From assembly GCA_018105865.1 (NCBI GenBank), contig CM030836.1:7727192-7791191 (forward strand): DNA of 64,000 bases, written 5' to 3'. The stretch is from Metaphire vulgaris. Taxonomy: Eukaryota; Annelida; Clitellata; Crassiclitellata; Megascolecidae. Below the pieces are notes generated by a model that worked only from the letters and a program-made list of their open reading frames with translations, was not told the DNA's origin and did not search any database. Both the position numbers and the translations under genes were made by a program. Within the stretch, counting starts at the first letter, position 1, and each line of letters starts with the position of its first letter. Shown one piece after another: positions 54,902-64,000 of the stretch.

Positions 54902-54958
<57 letters not shown>

Positions 54959-57900
54959 GAGTATATTTTCCCAGTTTTTTTTATTTACAGTTTCCTGATT
55001 ATGCATAGTCATATTGTATGCATATCACATTCATTATTTGCATAACATGCAGTACTTTGGTTATCCTTGCTGTTGTCTTTATTTAAAACTATTAATGTTG
55101 AATTATAATATTTGATAGCTTTTATATTACTTGAAAATTGCTGTTTTTAGGTCCCTCTGTTTCCTGGTGAGAGTGATCTTGACCAGCTTTCCAAAATTTT
55201 TGAGCTTCTTGGGACTCCAACGGAGGATATATGGCCAGTCAGTAATTTTGTTCGTCTACTCTGTTTTGCTAATGCTATTAGTGATGAATACAGAATGGGG
55301 TGGATAGATAGAAGAATGGTAACAACAGTGGCCTATAGAGCTGTTTGAAGTGAGTTCGATATCCACAGGAGCCCTGTGGGTGACTCAGCCTTCACTCAAC
55401 GACTGTGGTAAAAATGAGTATCAATGGCAACATTGTGGAGGTAACCATGGGTTCAATGTAAAAGACAGTAAAGACTAAGACTGGCCACCATTCAACGTCG
55501 AATCACCGATTTATGACTTACCCGCCAATGGGCTTATGGCAAAGAAACTGGGATCAGCACCTGTACCTATGGGCAATGAGCCTACGAGTGCAACTTTACC
55601 ATTTCCTAAAAAATGTAGACCTGTACATATTTCTAGATCACTGTTTTTCATTCTGTCAGTTCATGGACCAATGCTGGTCTGTAAACTTTTTTCTTTGAAT
55701 ATTGTTATTTGACCAAGTGAAATTTTCAAATGTCAAAAGACTGAGGCAATGAACTAGGCCATTTAGGTCATACACACAATGGGGTTAAAGATCAGAATTT
55801 ATGTTTTTTATGCATTTGGAAACCTTCTTGCAAAGAGAAAATAATTAAGCCTGCTGAGTTTTTAGGGTATGATCAGCATATGAATATAAACACAAATCTA
55901 AGTAGCTTCCTATAATTTGTTGTGCTATTTTTCTTATAAATGGGAACATGCAGTCAGCTTATTTCCATCATGCCCATGTGTGTATTGTCTATATTTACAT
56001 TTACATTGGGCTTCTTTAGCAGCTACTGTTGTTGCTGTTGACCAAGATATCTGCCCATTTAGCCCGTTGTATGTGGGTATTGTGGTATTTATTATTTGAC
56101 TCTGATGGGAAAGCAGGAGCCATCTGATCCACTCTTTAATCCCTATGTTTCATTTGGGCCTAAGATCAACTGCTTCTTGCAGTTCATCAATTGCTGTCTT
56201 GTCTTTAAGTCGGCAATTAAGTGACATTTTTCAAGTCGTGGCTTTTGGCTGAAACTTTATGGTGGACGAGTGGAGAAATTGTCTCAAATTTGAGGTGGCA
56301 GCAGTAGAGATGATTTTGTTTCCATATATTTCATAAACATCATTATAAATTGTCACAGATGCAATAAATGCACAGGTGCAATCCCTTCAGCTGCAACGCC
56401 AGATATGTTTGGAAACAAAAATTTGTTTACTCGTATGACTGAAATGGCATGCAGTTGAAAGAACTTTCTGCATTGATGCCTGTAGTGTGAAATTGTGTCT
56501 TATGTTTCCCATTTATAGAAATCTTATAGAAATCTTTATTGACAAGTGTAGATAACATAAGATAAACATAATTCTTAACTAACAATTACACATTCCGTTT
56601 GTTTATTTATTTATGTCAGGGTGTTGGGTCATTACCAAGTTATGTTGCTTACAAATCATATCCTGCCACACCTTTGTCAAATGTCTTCACCGCAGCCGAT
56701 AAAGATCTCCTGGGTCTGATCGAACAGACTCTTTGCTTAAATCCTCTCTCTCGTTGCACCGCAACTGAGGTGATATTACCTTTGTTTGCTTTTGTTACAT
56801 GGCTATACATTTTGGTAGCTGTAGATTTTTTGATAGATCTATGAATAAGATATCATGAATTGCCTAATTATCTGGATGATTTATGTGTACTATTAAATGT
56901 TGATTATAACAGTATTTCAGTTTCATTAGTTTCAGTTGTACTCGGACATTTATAATTGTGTGTGTTATATGGGCATTTGCATTACAGAAACTTATTTACA
57001 TTTTTCCTATCTTTCATTTTGTTATATTCAATTATTATTCTTCAGATTCATTGAGCCTCTTGACCAAATATTGTCAATTTGTTATGTTTATTTTAATGAC
57101 TTTGTCATTTCACACATAACAATATTGCTGGCAGAAATATTCTACATGCACATTTATGGACCTCTGCTGGTTTTTATTTTAGGAAACTAAACAGGTGTGA
57201 TTGATTGCTACTGTGTGAGGCAAATGAGACTATCTAATTAATGGTGTGAATATTGCAGGCTCTGAAGATGCCATACTTTAGCAATCCTCCAGCTCCTACT
57301 CAAGGCTCTCAACTGCCCCTTCCAGCTGCAATGAGGACAATAAAGCACAGCGCCGCATCGAAGAAAAGCTTGAAACGAAAGCAAGAAACTAGTGAACAAC
57401 GTAAGCCAATTGTCTCTCCTTCAGTCATTCAGTCACTTTGTGCTACATTATGAACTTTGATAAGCCAATAGTCATACTCTTGATATTGAAACTAAATATC
57501 CTCCCATATAATTTTTGATGTCCGTTAACTTATGTTAGGCTTGAGGTCCTGATGTAAAAGTTGAAGCACGGGAAATGTCTCTTTGGATATGTGTACTAAA
57601 TTTGAAATGGTATTAATGTTAAGTCATTAAAGCTGAGAATAATTATTAGTTATATTATTGTCATTATATATAATTATAATTATTTATTATTAATATTACT
57701 AATGTAATTATTAGTTAGAATGATGTTTATCTTATGCTTTCTCCATTTGCAAATAAAGATTTATATAATTAGGATTATATGGCTCTGACAAGAAGGGAAG
57801 ACCACTCCGAGTTTGACATGAGAAAAGTGATTAATGTAATGTAATGTAATATACAGCAGATAAGCTACAGAACTCTGAAAACAAACTGCAAAAGTGGCAT

Positions 57901-58112
57901 CAGACAAGCTTGAGTATCGAGTCTGTGCTTCATGATAGTATTGCAATTCATTGACTTGAAAATTCACTAAACGATAGTCTTCTATCTTCGTCATAACATT
58001 GGCATAAATATTGACATGATTACAAAAGTTTGCAACAGATACTTCCTACATGATTGTAACAGGCTACTCTTTTTGTTATTTTGTAGGTTTGGTTAAGAAG
58101 CTCATGTTCTGA
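47824..58112 (+). CDS. CDK7: Cyclin-dependent kinase 7 (CAK/TFIIH kinase), 11 exons, complete
   Basis: CDK7, with cyclin H and MAT1, activates other CDKs and phosphorylates the RNA polymerase II tail within TFIIH. Exons: 47824-47880, 49796-49858, 50371-50472, 50786-50854, 51278-51388, 53644-53762, 53928-54027, 55151-55237, 56620-56769, 57259-57400 and 58087-58112. All GT-AG, phases continuous; 341 aa against 346 in human. Landmarks: glycine loop GEGQFATV (16-23), catalytic Lys39 in VAVKK, helix NRTALRE (54-60), HRDLKPNN (133-140), DFG (153-155), T-loop [14 protein letters not shown] with Ser162 and Thr168 (human Ser164/Thr170), [20 protein letters not shown]. The C-terminus ends RLVKKLMF, as in vertebrate CDK7. 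Introns hold LINE, SINE and hAT inserts, none touching an exon. Confidence 0.97.
48190..49175 (+). mobile_element. 5'-truncated CR1/L2-type LINE in CDK7 intron 1
   Basis: It begins just before the RT motif ([11 protein letters not shown]) and runs through [48 protein letters not shown] and [14 protein letters not shown]. The 258-codon frame is among the best-kept LINE frames here, so the copy is relatively young. The 3' end is GAGGCGCTATACAAATAC with an (ATTAC)n tail (49153-49188). Same strand as CDK7. Confidence 0.9.
49220..49529. mobile_element. hAT MITE in CDK7 intron 1
   Basis: Left end CAGTGGTTCTCAAACTGGGG, right end AGTTTGAGAACTG, GTCCGCGGTCCC near the left end. It belongs to the same group as 8849, 21057 and 25167. 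The TSD is decayed. Confidence 0.75.
51700..52440 (-). mobile_element. RTE-like LINE 3' portion, antisense in CDK7 intron 5
   Basis: The minus-strand frame (52393-51977) reads [53 protein letters not shown] and [11 protein letters not shown], then [19 protein letters not shown] after a frame change. This is the conserved C-terminus of endonuclease-RT elements. 138 codons are uninterrupted. Confidence 0.85.
52598..52645. repeat. (GT)n microsatellite
   Basis: About 22 GT units in CDK7 intron 5. Confidence 0.95.
52655..52830. repeat. GGTAAC/GTTACC palindromic repeat cluster
   Basis: TGTTACCATGGTAA, GCGGTAACCACGGTAA and GTTACCATGGTAATGG repeat in both orientations; more copies lie at 53360-53415. 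It is probably a MITE with degraded ends. Confidence 0.5.
53149..53318. mobile_element. Short hAT MITE (CAGGGGCGTAGC type) in CDK7 intron 5
   Basis: Ends CAGGGGCGTAGCCAGGA and the inverted CGTCGCTACGCCTCTG; flanks AAGAGAAC and GAGTGAAC are a weak 8-bp TSD. It is 170 bp long with no coding potential. The termini resemble the MITE at 28711. Confidence 0.75.
54902..54956. repeat. (GT)n microsatellite
   Basis: About 26 GT units in CDK7 intron 7. Confidence 0.95.
55285..55607 (+). repeat. tRNA-derived SINE, copy D
   Basis: A degraded head (GAATGGTAACAACAGTGG, GTGAGTTCGATATCC as B box) and a conserved tail (CTGGGATCAGCACCTG, TGGGCAATGAGCCTACGAGTGC) identical in kind to copy C. It lies in CDK7 intron 8. 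Confidence 0.7.
57401..57757 (+). promoter_or_regulatory. Possible intronic polyadenylation giving an alternative CDK7 C-terminus
   Basis: If the donor at 57401 is not used, the frame runs on for 16 codons ([17 protein letters not shown] after EQ) to TGA at 57451-57453, and AATAAA lies at 57752-57757. The spliced form ending KKLMF is favoured because it matches known CDK7 C-termini. Confidence 0.4.
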
Positions 58113-58589
58113 ATATATAGTTGAATTTAAAGTTGATGTACTATTGGTGTTATGTGAACATTCTTGACTCCATTATTGGATTTTAAAAATCCAACTGTAT
58201 TTTTAGAAGGTTTTGTCTGGCTTGTTTGTTTGCACGGTTGAGAAGAAAGTGGATTGGGTTTTTGTGTTAGTTTATTACATTCCTTGGAATTGTATAACTT
58301 CCTGATGTTATAATTATAATTCCATATAGGAAATCAGTGCAACAAAAACAGTGATCTGTCAAGATCCTAGTGTATTTAATACAACTACCGGTAATCAGTT
58401 TATTTTGCCACTTGTATTGTGTTAGTGCATTTTGTTAAACTAAAAGAGCATTTTGTCTGATCAGCTTCTTTCTCAGATCCAGTAGCGTGCAGAGAGGTGG
58501 GTCGGTGGTCTCGGATGCCGACCAGATGTGGCGCCAAAATTGAGTTGGCAGCCTTTTTTGCTCAATCATTTGTTTTTTCTTATCTACTT

Positions 58590-59650
58590 GGCCCTCGCTT
58601 TTAATCAATCCAAGACAGAATTCCTCTAATAGGATTATCCAAACAGGTTAAAAAATTGACAGTCCCAAGCTAGTCTTGGCTCCAGACACCACAATAATCC
58701 CTGCTCAAACTGCAAAAAATCTTGGTTTCAAATTTGATTCCTCTTTAGATTTTAAATAAATCTCTCAACTTTTGAAAACCTGCTATACCCATATTCGTGA
58801 CTTACGACATCTTTGTTCTTGCCTCGACTTAAGACTGTCACACAATTGCCACTTCAATACTGTAGTTCATTCCAAACTAGACTACTGCAACTCCCTTTAG
58901 GGCCATCCATATAGTAAGTATGCAAAAATGCATATTTTCACCCTTCCCCTTGTTGCACACTGTACATTTTTTGTCCCCCTATGCATATGTACAAATTAGC
59001 AACTCCCATGCATACGCTCCCCCCACAAACGCTCCCCGTCCGCCAAGTTTGCCGGCCAATTATTTAACCGTGGGAACAATACTCGGGGACCAGGGATATT
59101 TTTACACCCCTAACACCCCAATCTGAGACCGACACCCCAATCCAGGGATATTTCTTTCCCTGAATTTGAGACAAGACACTCCCGCCCCAATCTGAGGCAC
59201 GGATGACTTTTTGCTTGTCAGGTTTTTTGCTTGTCAGGCTTTTTCGGCAGATACCCCAAATTGCGACGCCCCCAAATTTTTCCAGCACCCCCTTATTCAC
59301 AATCCTAGAAATAAACCTGTCGGGACCCTTTGTTTGACCGTGAGAAGTTATTGTGTTCAAATCAAATGTTTGTGTAAATATACCTCTTTAAAAATTGAAA
59401 TTTTTGCATATGTACAAATTCAGTCATGACCCCCTCTTCCGTACGCAAAGTCGTCTAAATCTCAACCCCTCCCCTCGGTGCGTACGTACTATATGGACGG
59501 CCCCTTACTATAGCCTCTCCAAAACCAACATCAACAAACTACAATCTATTCAAAATGCACTAGCCGAGCAGCAGCCAAATCACCAAAGTTCTGCCATATT
59601 TCACCTATAATGAAGACACTTCACTGGCTTAAAATATCCGAACGCATCAG
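58590..59650 (+). repeat. L2 LINE fragment split by a MITE
   Basis: 58590-58899 and 59505-59650 match 11770-12225 of the L2 copy (NQSKTEF-like, AAATTGACAGTCCCAAGCTAG, CAAACTAGACTACTGCAACTCC; then CTACAATCTATTCAAAATGCAC). The gap is the MITE at 58900-59504. Confidence 0.85.
58900..59504. mobile_element. GGGCCATCC-type MITE, 3-bp TSD TTA
   Basis: Ends GGGCCATCCATATAGTAAG and the inverted GTACTATATGGACGGCCCC. TTA is at 58897-58899 and 59505-59507; excision restores CTCCCTTTACTATAG, as in other L2 copies (12087, 38595). It contains two copies of the TTTTTTGCTTGTCAG box (59206-59239). A partial relative is at 22385-22595. Confidence 0.85.
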
Positions 59651-59818
59651 GACTTCCGGAAGGTGGGGAGGTTTTGGTTTTGACCGTGACCAACTTTGCA
59701 AATATCCTGACAAGAAAAGAAACGTTATCGCCTCTAGTTTTTGACGTGACAAGCAAAAAGAAAAGGCCCTCGCCTCTTACTTAAACCGTTAGAGTCTATA
59801 GCCAAGAAGGGTTTGACC
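59651..59818. other. Unassigned repeat stretch
   Basis: It begins abruptly at an L2 break (GAACGCATC). It carries CCTGACAAGAAAAG and GACGTGACAAGCAAAAAG, degraded forms of the recurrent box. No termini were resolved. Confidence 0.35.
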
Positions 59819-60279
59819 TAGAGGTGGGTCGATTAATCGAAATCGCGATTTTTGGAAAAACCGAAATCGAAATCGAGACAATTATTAAATAAATCGAAAT
59901 AATCGATAATCGTCGAAAAAATAATCGAAATCGCGATTATTTTTCGATTATTCCCGTAAGTTATATTAGACAATATTTCCGATTCAAAGAAAGATCAATT
60001 TACCGTTGGTTATCAGATTTTCATTGAAATGGATTCACGTGCGTATTAGGGGTGGGTCGATTAATCGAAATCGAAATCGAAATCGCGATTTTTGAAAAAA
60101 TCGTAATCGAAATCGACACGATTATTAAATAAATCGAAATAATCGATAATCGTCGAAAAAATAATCGAAATCGCGATTAATTTTCGATTATTCCCGTAAG
60201 TGATATTATACAATATTTCCGATTCAAAGAAAGATCAATTTACCGTTGGTTATAAGATTTTCATTGAAAATGGATTCAA

Positions 60280-60636
60280 CAGCGTCTAAAGACAGGTGTC
60301 ATCTTTCTGGGTTTGACAGCAGCTTTCGATACGGTGTGTCAGGTGGGTTTAATGTACAAACTCTCGCTCAACTTGCCACCCTGGTTCTGTCAACTTGTGG
60401 AATTACTCATCTCTGACAGACGGTTCTGAGTTCACTTGGGAGAAGATGTCAGCTCCTGGAGACGTCGACGAAACGGTCTACCATAGGGTCCAGTTCTAGC
60501 CCCCACGTTATTCAATTTGTAGGCCTATAGGCCTACAAACGACTTAGACCTACCTGATACCATCAGTAGGAAGTTTGGATACGCTGACGATATCGGTCTT
60601 GCCACCCAGGCTCGATCCTTTAAGGAGATTGAAGAC
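60280..60636 (+). pseudogene. LINE reverse-transcriptase fragment inside the hAT MITE
   Basis: Frame-corrected reading: FLGLTAAFDT-like start, YKLSLNLPPWFCQLVELLIS, GPVLAPTLFNL, KFGYADDIGLATQARSFKEI; it continues after the MITE (61768) with LNNNTQRIAEYCKIW. This is the RT palm of a non-LTR element different from the L2 and CR1 copies. Neither a LINE 5' nor 3' end is present. Confidence 0.8.
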
Positions 60637-61759
60637 CAGGGTTATTTCTAGGATTGTGAATTTGGGTGGGGTGTCGGGAAAATCTGGGGTGTGCTTATTT
60701 CTAGGATTGTAGGATTGTGAATTTGGGGTGTCAGGAAAATCTGGGAGTGTCAGAAATTTGGAAGTCTCTACCGAAAAAGGCTGACAAGCAAAAAAACGTT
60801 ATAGAGACTCACAAAAAGTCTGACAAGCAAAAAAGTCATCCGAGGGTAAAGTTGTGGAGTCTATTTCTCCATTTGGGGGCAGGCCTCTTCAGAGGCTGAA
60901 GGAGGTCCAGGCCAGTTGGAATTTCGAGTCCTCTCCTAGCCTTCCCAACAATTAAAATTTTGACAAGCGAAAAAAGGTAATCACCAATTTTGAGGACCGC
61001 AGAATACCTTCCTAGCTTTCCCAAAATCCCAAAATTATCAACAAGCAAAAAGGTCATCACCAAATTTTGAGGCCCCTTCTATAGTAGTAGCTATCTAGCT
61101 TTCTAGCTCTCCCAGAATTCTAGACAAGGAAACAAAGGGAGGCCCCCAAAATGATGGAGGTCCGGGCCGAATGGCCATCCTAGACCCCCTCTGAATGGAC
61201 CTGTTTGGGGGTGTTCAGGGCTAATCACTCCTCTCCTTAGAGATCGACTCCACTGGATCCGTGTTCCACAGCGCATTGTCTACAAGCGCTGTTGGCTTAC
61301 GTTTCGGGCTTTACACGATCCACTCTGTCCTGATTATCTAACTGTACTTGTACGAAGATCGACTGTGATCGAGAGGAGATCGGTTCTTAGGTCCAGTCGG
61401 AGAGTGCAGTTGTTGGTCCCTCCCCCGTCCAAGACCCCTAAGTTTGGGGAAAGATCATTCGCGCGGGGGAATTCCGCCCTGCGGAACTCTCTTCCAGACA
61501 ATGTGACTGCATGGAGCAGTCTCAGCTGGACTTTTCATTAGAAATTTGAAGACATTTATTTAATATTGGATATGAACTGTGTTAAGCGCTCTTGTTGTAG
61601 GCCTTAGCCTTTTCTATTGCGCTATATAAATTGTCAATAAATAAATAAATAAATAAATATGCATTCTGTATGCATATCATTGTCACATCACCAAATTTTA
61701 TGGGGTGTCGACCTCAAATTTGGGGTGTTGGAGGTTGTTAGGGGTGTAGAATATCCCTG
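60637..61759. mobile_element. Third-level hAT MITE (CAGGGTTATTTC type), 8-bp TSD
   Basis: TTGAAGAC is duplicated at 60629-60636 and 61760-61767. Ends CAGGGTTATTTCTAGGATTG and GAATATCCCTG match the MITE at 26793. It holds at least four copies of the GACAAGCAAAAAA box (60781, 60820, 60961, 61041) and a CR1 LINE end. Confidence 0.9.
61236..61655 (+). repeat. CR1-like LINE 3' end with (AAAT)n tail
   Basis: LRDRLHWIRVPQRIVYKRCW and LVPPPSKTPKFGERSFARG match the C-terminus of the CR1 copy at 29500-29760. GCGCTATATAAATTGTC and (AATA)n at 61640-61660 mark the 3' end. It is inserted in the third-level MITE. Confidence 0.85.
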
Positions 61760-61980
61760 TTGAAGACCAACTGAACAACAATACACAGAGGATTGCCGAA
61801 TACTGTAAAATATGGCGGGAAAGCCAGTTTCTAAAGGTATTGTGAAATAATCGAAATCGAAATCGCGATTATTTAAAAAACCGTAATCGTAATCGAAATC
61901 GTAATCGTGAAAAATAATCGAAAATAATCGTAATCGTAATCGGAAAAAATAATCGTAATCGACCCAGCTCTAGTGCGTAT

Positions 61981-62106
61981 AAAGACAAGCACCATCTTTC
62001 TGGATTTGACAGCAGCTTTCGATGCGGTGTGGCATGCGGGTTTAATGTACAAACTCTCGCTCAATTTGCCACCCTGGTTCTGTCAACTTGTGGAATTACT
62101 CATCTC
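61981..62106 (+). pseudogene. Second copy of the RT fragment, outer hAT MITE
   Basis: TIFLDLTAAFDAVWHAGLMY and LSLNLPPWFCQLVELLIS; about 90% like 60290-60420 by eye. It joins directly to the right arm of the MITE, so the capture boundary is at about 62106. Confidence 0.8.
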
Positions 62107-62329
62107 TGACAATGAAAATCTGATAATCAACGGTAAATTGATCTTTCTTTGAATCGAAAATATTGTATAATATAACTTACGGGAATAATCGAAAAATAAT
62201 CGCGATTTCGATTATTTTTTCGACGATTATCGATTATTTCGATTTATTTAATAATCGTGTCGATTACGATTACGATTATTCCAAAAATCGCGATTTCGAT
62301 TACGATTTCGATTAATCGACCCACCTCTA

Positions 62330-63139
62330 GTACTGAGTTACTACTAACATATATTAATTTCAAATGAACATTGTTTTTCAAATTCGTTAATAAGTTTATT
62401 ATGTATCTTCTATTGATGAAACTAGAATTCTTTATATCTGTTTACTGATTAATAGATGATGTATGTGTATGCAAATGATGTGCATGCTAAGCATGGAAAA
62501 TGTTTCTTTTGAGTTGAAATAAAAGTCAGTCATGATAATTTAAAAAAAGACTATCTATGGTTTGCTCAATAGAAATTCTATGATGTGAAATGGCTCTAAT
62601 AATTATAAAATACTTTTAGCCGTATGAATCTGGTTTAAAATAAAGAAATATTTTCAATTATTCCCGAAAGCATTTATTTTGGAATCCGATCGTGGATTTT
62701 TAATTATTGGTCGCTAAATCGTATTACAGCTGTAATGAATAAAGGATGGTTGGAATTAGAGAGCGACCCTGGTACGTTGTATTATAGCTCCGTAGTGGCC
62801 TCGCGTAAGAACTTCATAATAACGCCGTCCTAACAGTACTACTGCTGCTGCTACTACTGCTACTGCTGCTGACTACTGAACGCTTATAGCGTGAAGCTAC
62901 TTTTTGCGTGTAGAACTACAGTACATTGTACACTGTAAGAACTTCAGCTATGCTTTTACAAGGAATAATACTGTGTAGTACAGCATACTGCTGTGTTTAC
63001 TGTTTGTGTAGCGTAGGCCTATAGTTGTTTTGTTCATGACAGTGTACCGGTATATACACTCCGCCCATCAAAAGAACTGTTTTCGCTAATCCGCCACATT
63101 CGTTAATCAGCCAAAGTTTCAAAAAATGAATTATGGCGG
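62330..63139. other. Unassigned intergenic stretch
   Basis: AT-rich with no coding frame. Contains a CTG/CTA trinucleotide run (62838-62876). Confidence 0.3.
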
Positions 63140-63149
63140 ATTAACGAGA

Positions 63150-63480
63150 GTGGACCTGTACCAGGACCGCCGAGAGAATTTCTGGGTCCCGGTGCCAAAA
63201 TAGTCATGGACCTCTGACCTGACAAGTGTGTGAAAATGTTGATGATCTTTTTTGCTTGTCAGTCTTTTTATGGCATTAATTAGGTCTACTTAACATCATT
63301 GGCCCGGGCCCCTAAGTAGACATTCGCCAGGACCCCTGAGCTCATGACGAATATGACCTTTTTTCCATTGTCAGAGCCTTTTTCAGGGTTCAGACTATTG
63401 TTAATACATCATCATCACCGGACCCGGGCCCCTTTGAGCTCCATGGGCCCTGGAACAATGTACCAGCTGCACCCCTCTCC
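63150..63480. repeat. Probable MITE remnant with box copy
   Basis: GGGCCC-rich palindromic words (GGCCCGGGCCCC, GGACCCGGGCCCC) and GATCTTTTTTGCTTGTCAGTC at 63244-63264. The composition resembles the MITE at 28711. Ends were not resolved. Confidence 0.45.
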
Positions 63481-64000
63481 TCAGGCTTGCATGTTACTCT
63501 TGGATGAAGATAATAAATAAGGACATGAAGAAATTTAGATTAATGTGTTGTTATGTTCAAGGCTGAAAACTCAGAAAAGAGTTTTTATCAACTAAGTCTA
63601 CTACTGACTTGGACACTTATCCAGATTTGGATCAATAATTTTATTTGTTTTCACTTGAATGGAATGCTGTGTGTGCTGCTTTGCAAAATGAGAATTAATT
63701 TTGTTTTAGGACTGTTTACACTTCTGGTTGAAGACTTTGGTAAATAATATTTTCATTTTGTTTGTTCACTTATTATGATGCATTAGAAATCTTTGATAAG
63801 TACACAGTCTTAACATGTTATCCACCTCATATCGGTCCAGGTTTCTATTTTGATGAGAAGGATGAGAGGCAGAGGTGCCCACATAACAAGGGCAAGTCAA
63901 TCAAGTAATTCCTTTGTCTCTTTTTCTCCCTCCCCTCCCCTGCCCGTTCTCTCTGATGTGAGCCCCCATTAGAGCTGGCAGCCCTTAAGCAATTGCATAG
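63481..64000. other. Unassigned right end
   Basis: No exon, repeat family or terminus recognised. The 64-codon frame at 63553-63747 shows no domain. Confidence 0.3.

Larger units (their letters stand above)
60047..61972. mobile_element. hAT MITE of the same family nested inside, 8-bp TSD
   Basis: GTGCGTAT is duplicated at 60039-60046 and 61973-61980. Ends TAGGGGTGGGTCGATTAATC and AATCGACCCAGCTCTA. It carries its own longer copy of the RT fragment (about 60280-60636 and 61768-61840), split by a third hAT MITE. Confidence 0.9.
59819..62329. mobile_element. Palindromic hAT MITE carrying an RT fragment, outer layer
   Basis: Ends TAGAGGTGGGTCGATTAATC and GATTAATCGACCCACCTCTA are perfect inverted repeats, and the arms stay complementary for about 230 bases (to TAACGGTTGGTTATCAG-like sequence near 60028 and 62108-62140). 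Between the arms lies a piece of LINE RT (61981-62106) interrupted by a second copy of the same MITE family. No convincing TSD at the outer ends (GTTTGACC versus GTACTGAG). Confidence 0.75.

Noticed and set aside
54746..55012. Frames rich in Thr-His or Val-Cys
   Set aside because: Translations of the (GT)n microsatellite in a CDK7 intron.

Overview
This 64 kb window is animal nuclear DNA. It has intron-rich genes with GT-AG junctions, AT-rich introns, many microsatellites and a dense, nested load of transposons (L2/CR1-type LINEs, hAT, Merlin, pogo-like and CACTA-like DNA elements, tRNA-derived SINEs). An invertebrate, probably marine, fits best. I cannot name the species, and nothing in the window is prokaryotic.

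Six host genes could be assembled by joining exons in phase by eye. (1) The 5' half of a SEC24C/D-type COPII cargo-adaptor gene on the minus strand (ATG at 8040, running off the left edge). (2) A complete three-exon CKS1 gene (plus, 17019-23147, 85 aa). (3) The main exon of mitochondrial ribosomal protein bL34m/MRPL34 (minus, 24644-24926). (4) A complete five-exon gene for a secretory-pathway protein (minus, 32943-37393, 162 aa) with a signal peptide, a His/Asp-rich segment, a CxxC-rich domain and a C-terminal KDEL; it resembles the calcium-binding HRC family and may be poorly described. (5) A C2H2 zinc-finger protein of at least 692 aa (minus, 40776-43710). (6) A complete eleven-exon CDK7 gene (plus, 47824-58112, 341 aa). 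CKS1 and CDK7 are both cell-cycle factors, but their co-location is not known to be functional.

Layout: 1-8.8 kb, SEC24 exons among intronic repeats, including a stretch (1.9-3.3 kb) that looks like two haplotypes woven together. 8.8-14.5 kb, a three-layer nest: a CACTA-like transposon in an L2 LINE in a hAT fossil. 14.5-16.9 kb, foldback MITEs and a hAT MITE abutting the CKS1 promoter. 17-23.2 kb, CKS1, whose introns hold a Merlin transposon, an inverted LINE, SINEs and hAT MITEs. 23.2-32.9 kb, a 5S-like pseudogene, MRPL34, nested hATs, a CR1 LINE interrupted by a hAT MITE with telomere-like repeats, and a pogo-like element. 33-47.8 kb, the KDEL and zinc-finger genes and more TE debris. 47.8-58.1 kb, CDK7. 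58.1-64 kb, a multi-layer hAT complex carrying captured reverse-transcriptase sequence.

Almost every open frame outside the six genes is TE remnant or low complexity. Target-site duplications, and in several cases an uninterrupted copy elsewhere in the window, fix many element boundaries to the base. The most promising undescribed signals are a short box (core TGACAAGCAAAAAA) recurring in many otherwise different elements, the hAT MITEs carrying reverse-transcriptase fragments, and the KDEL-tailed Cys/His-rich protein.
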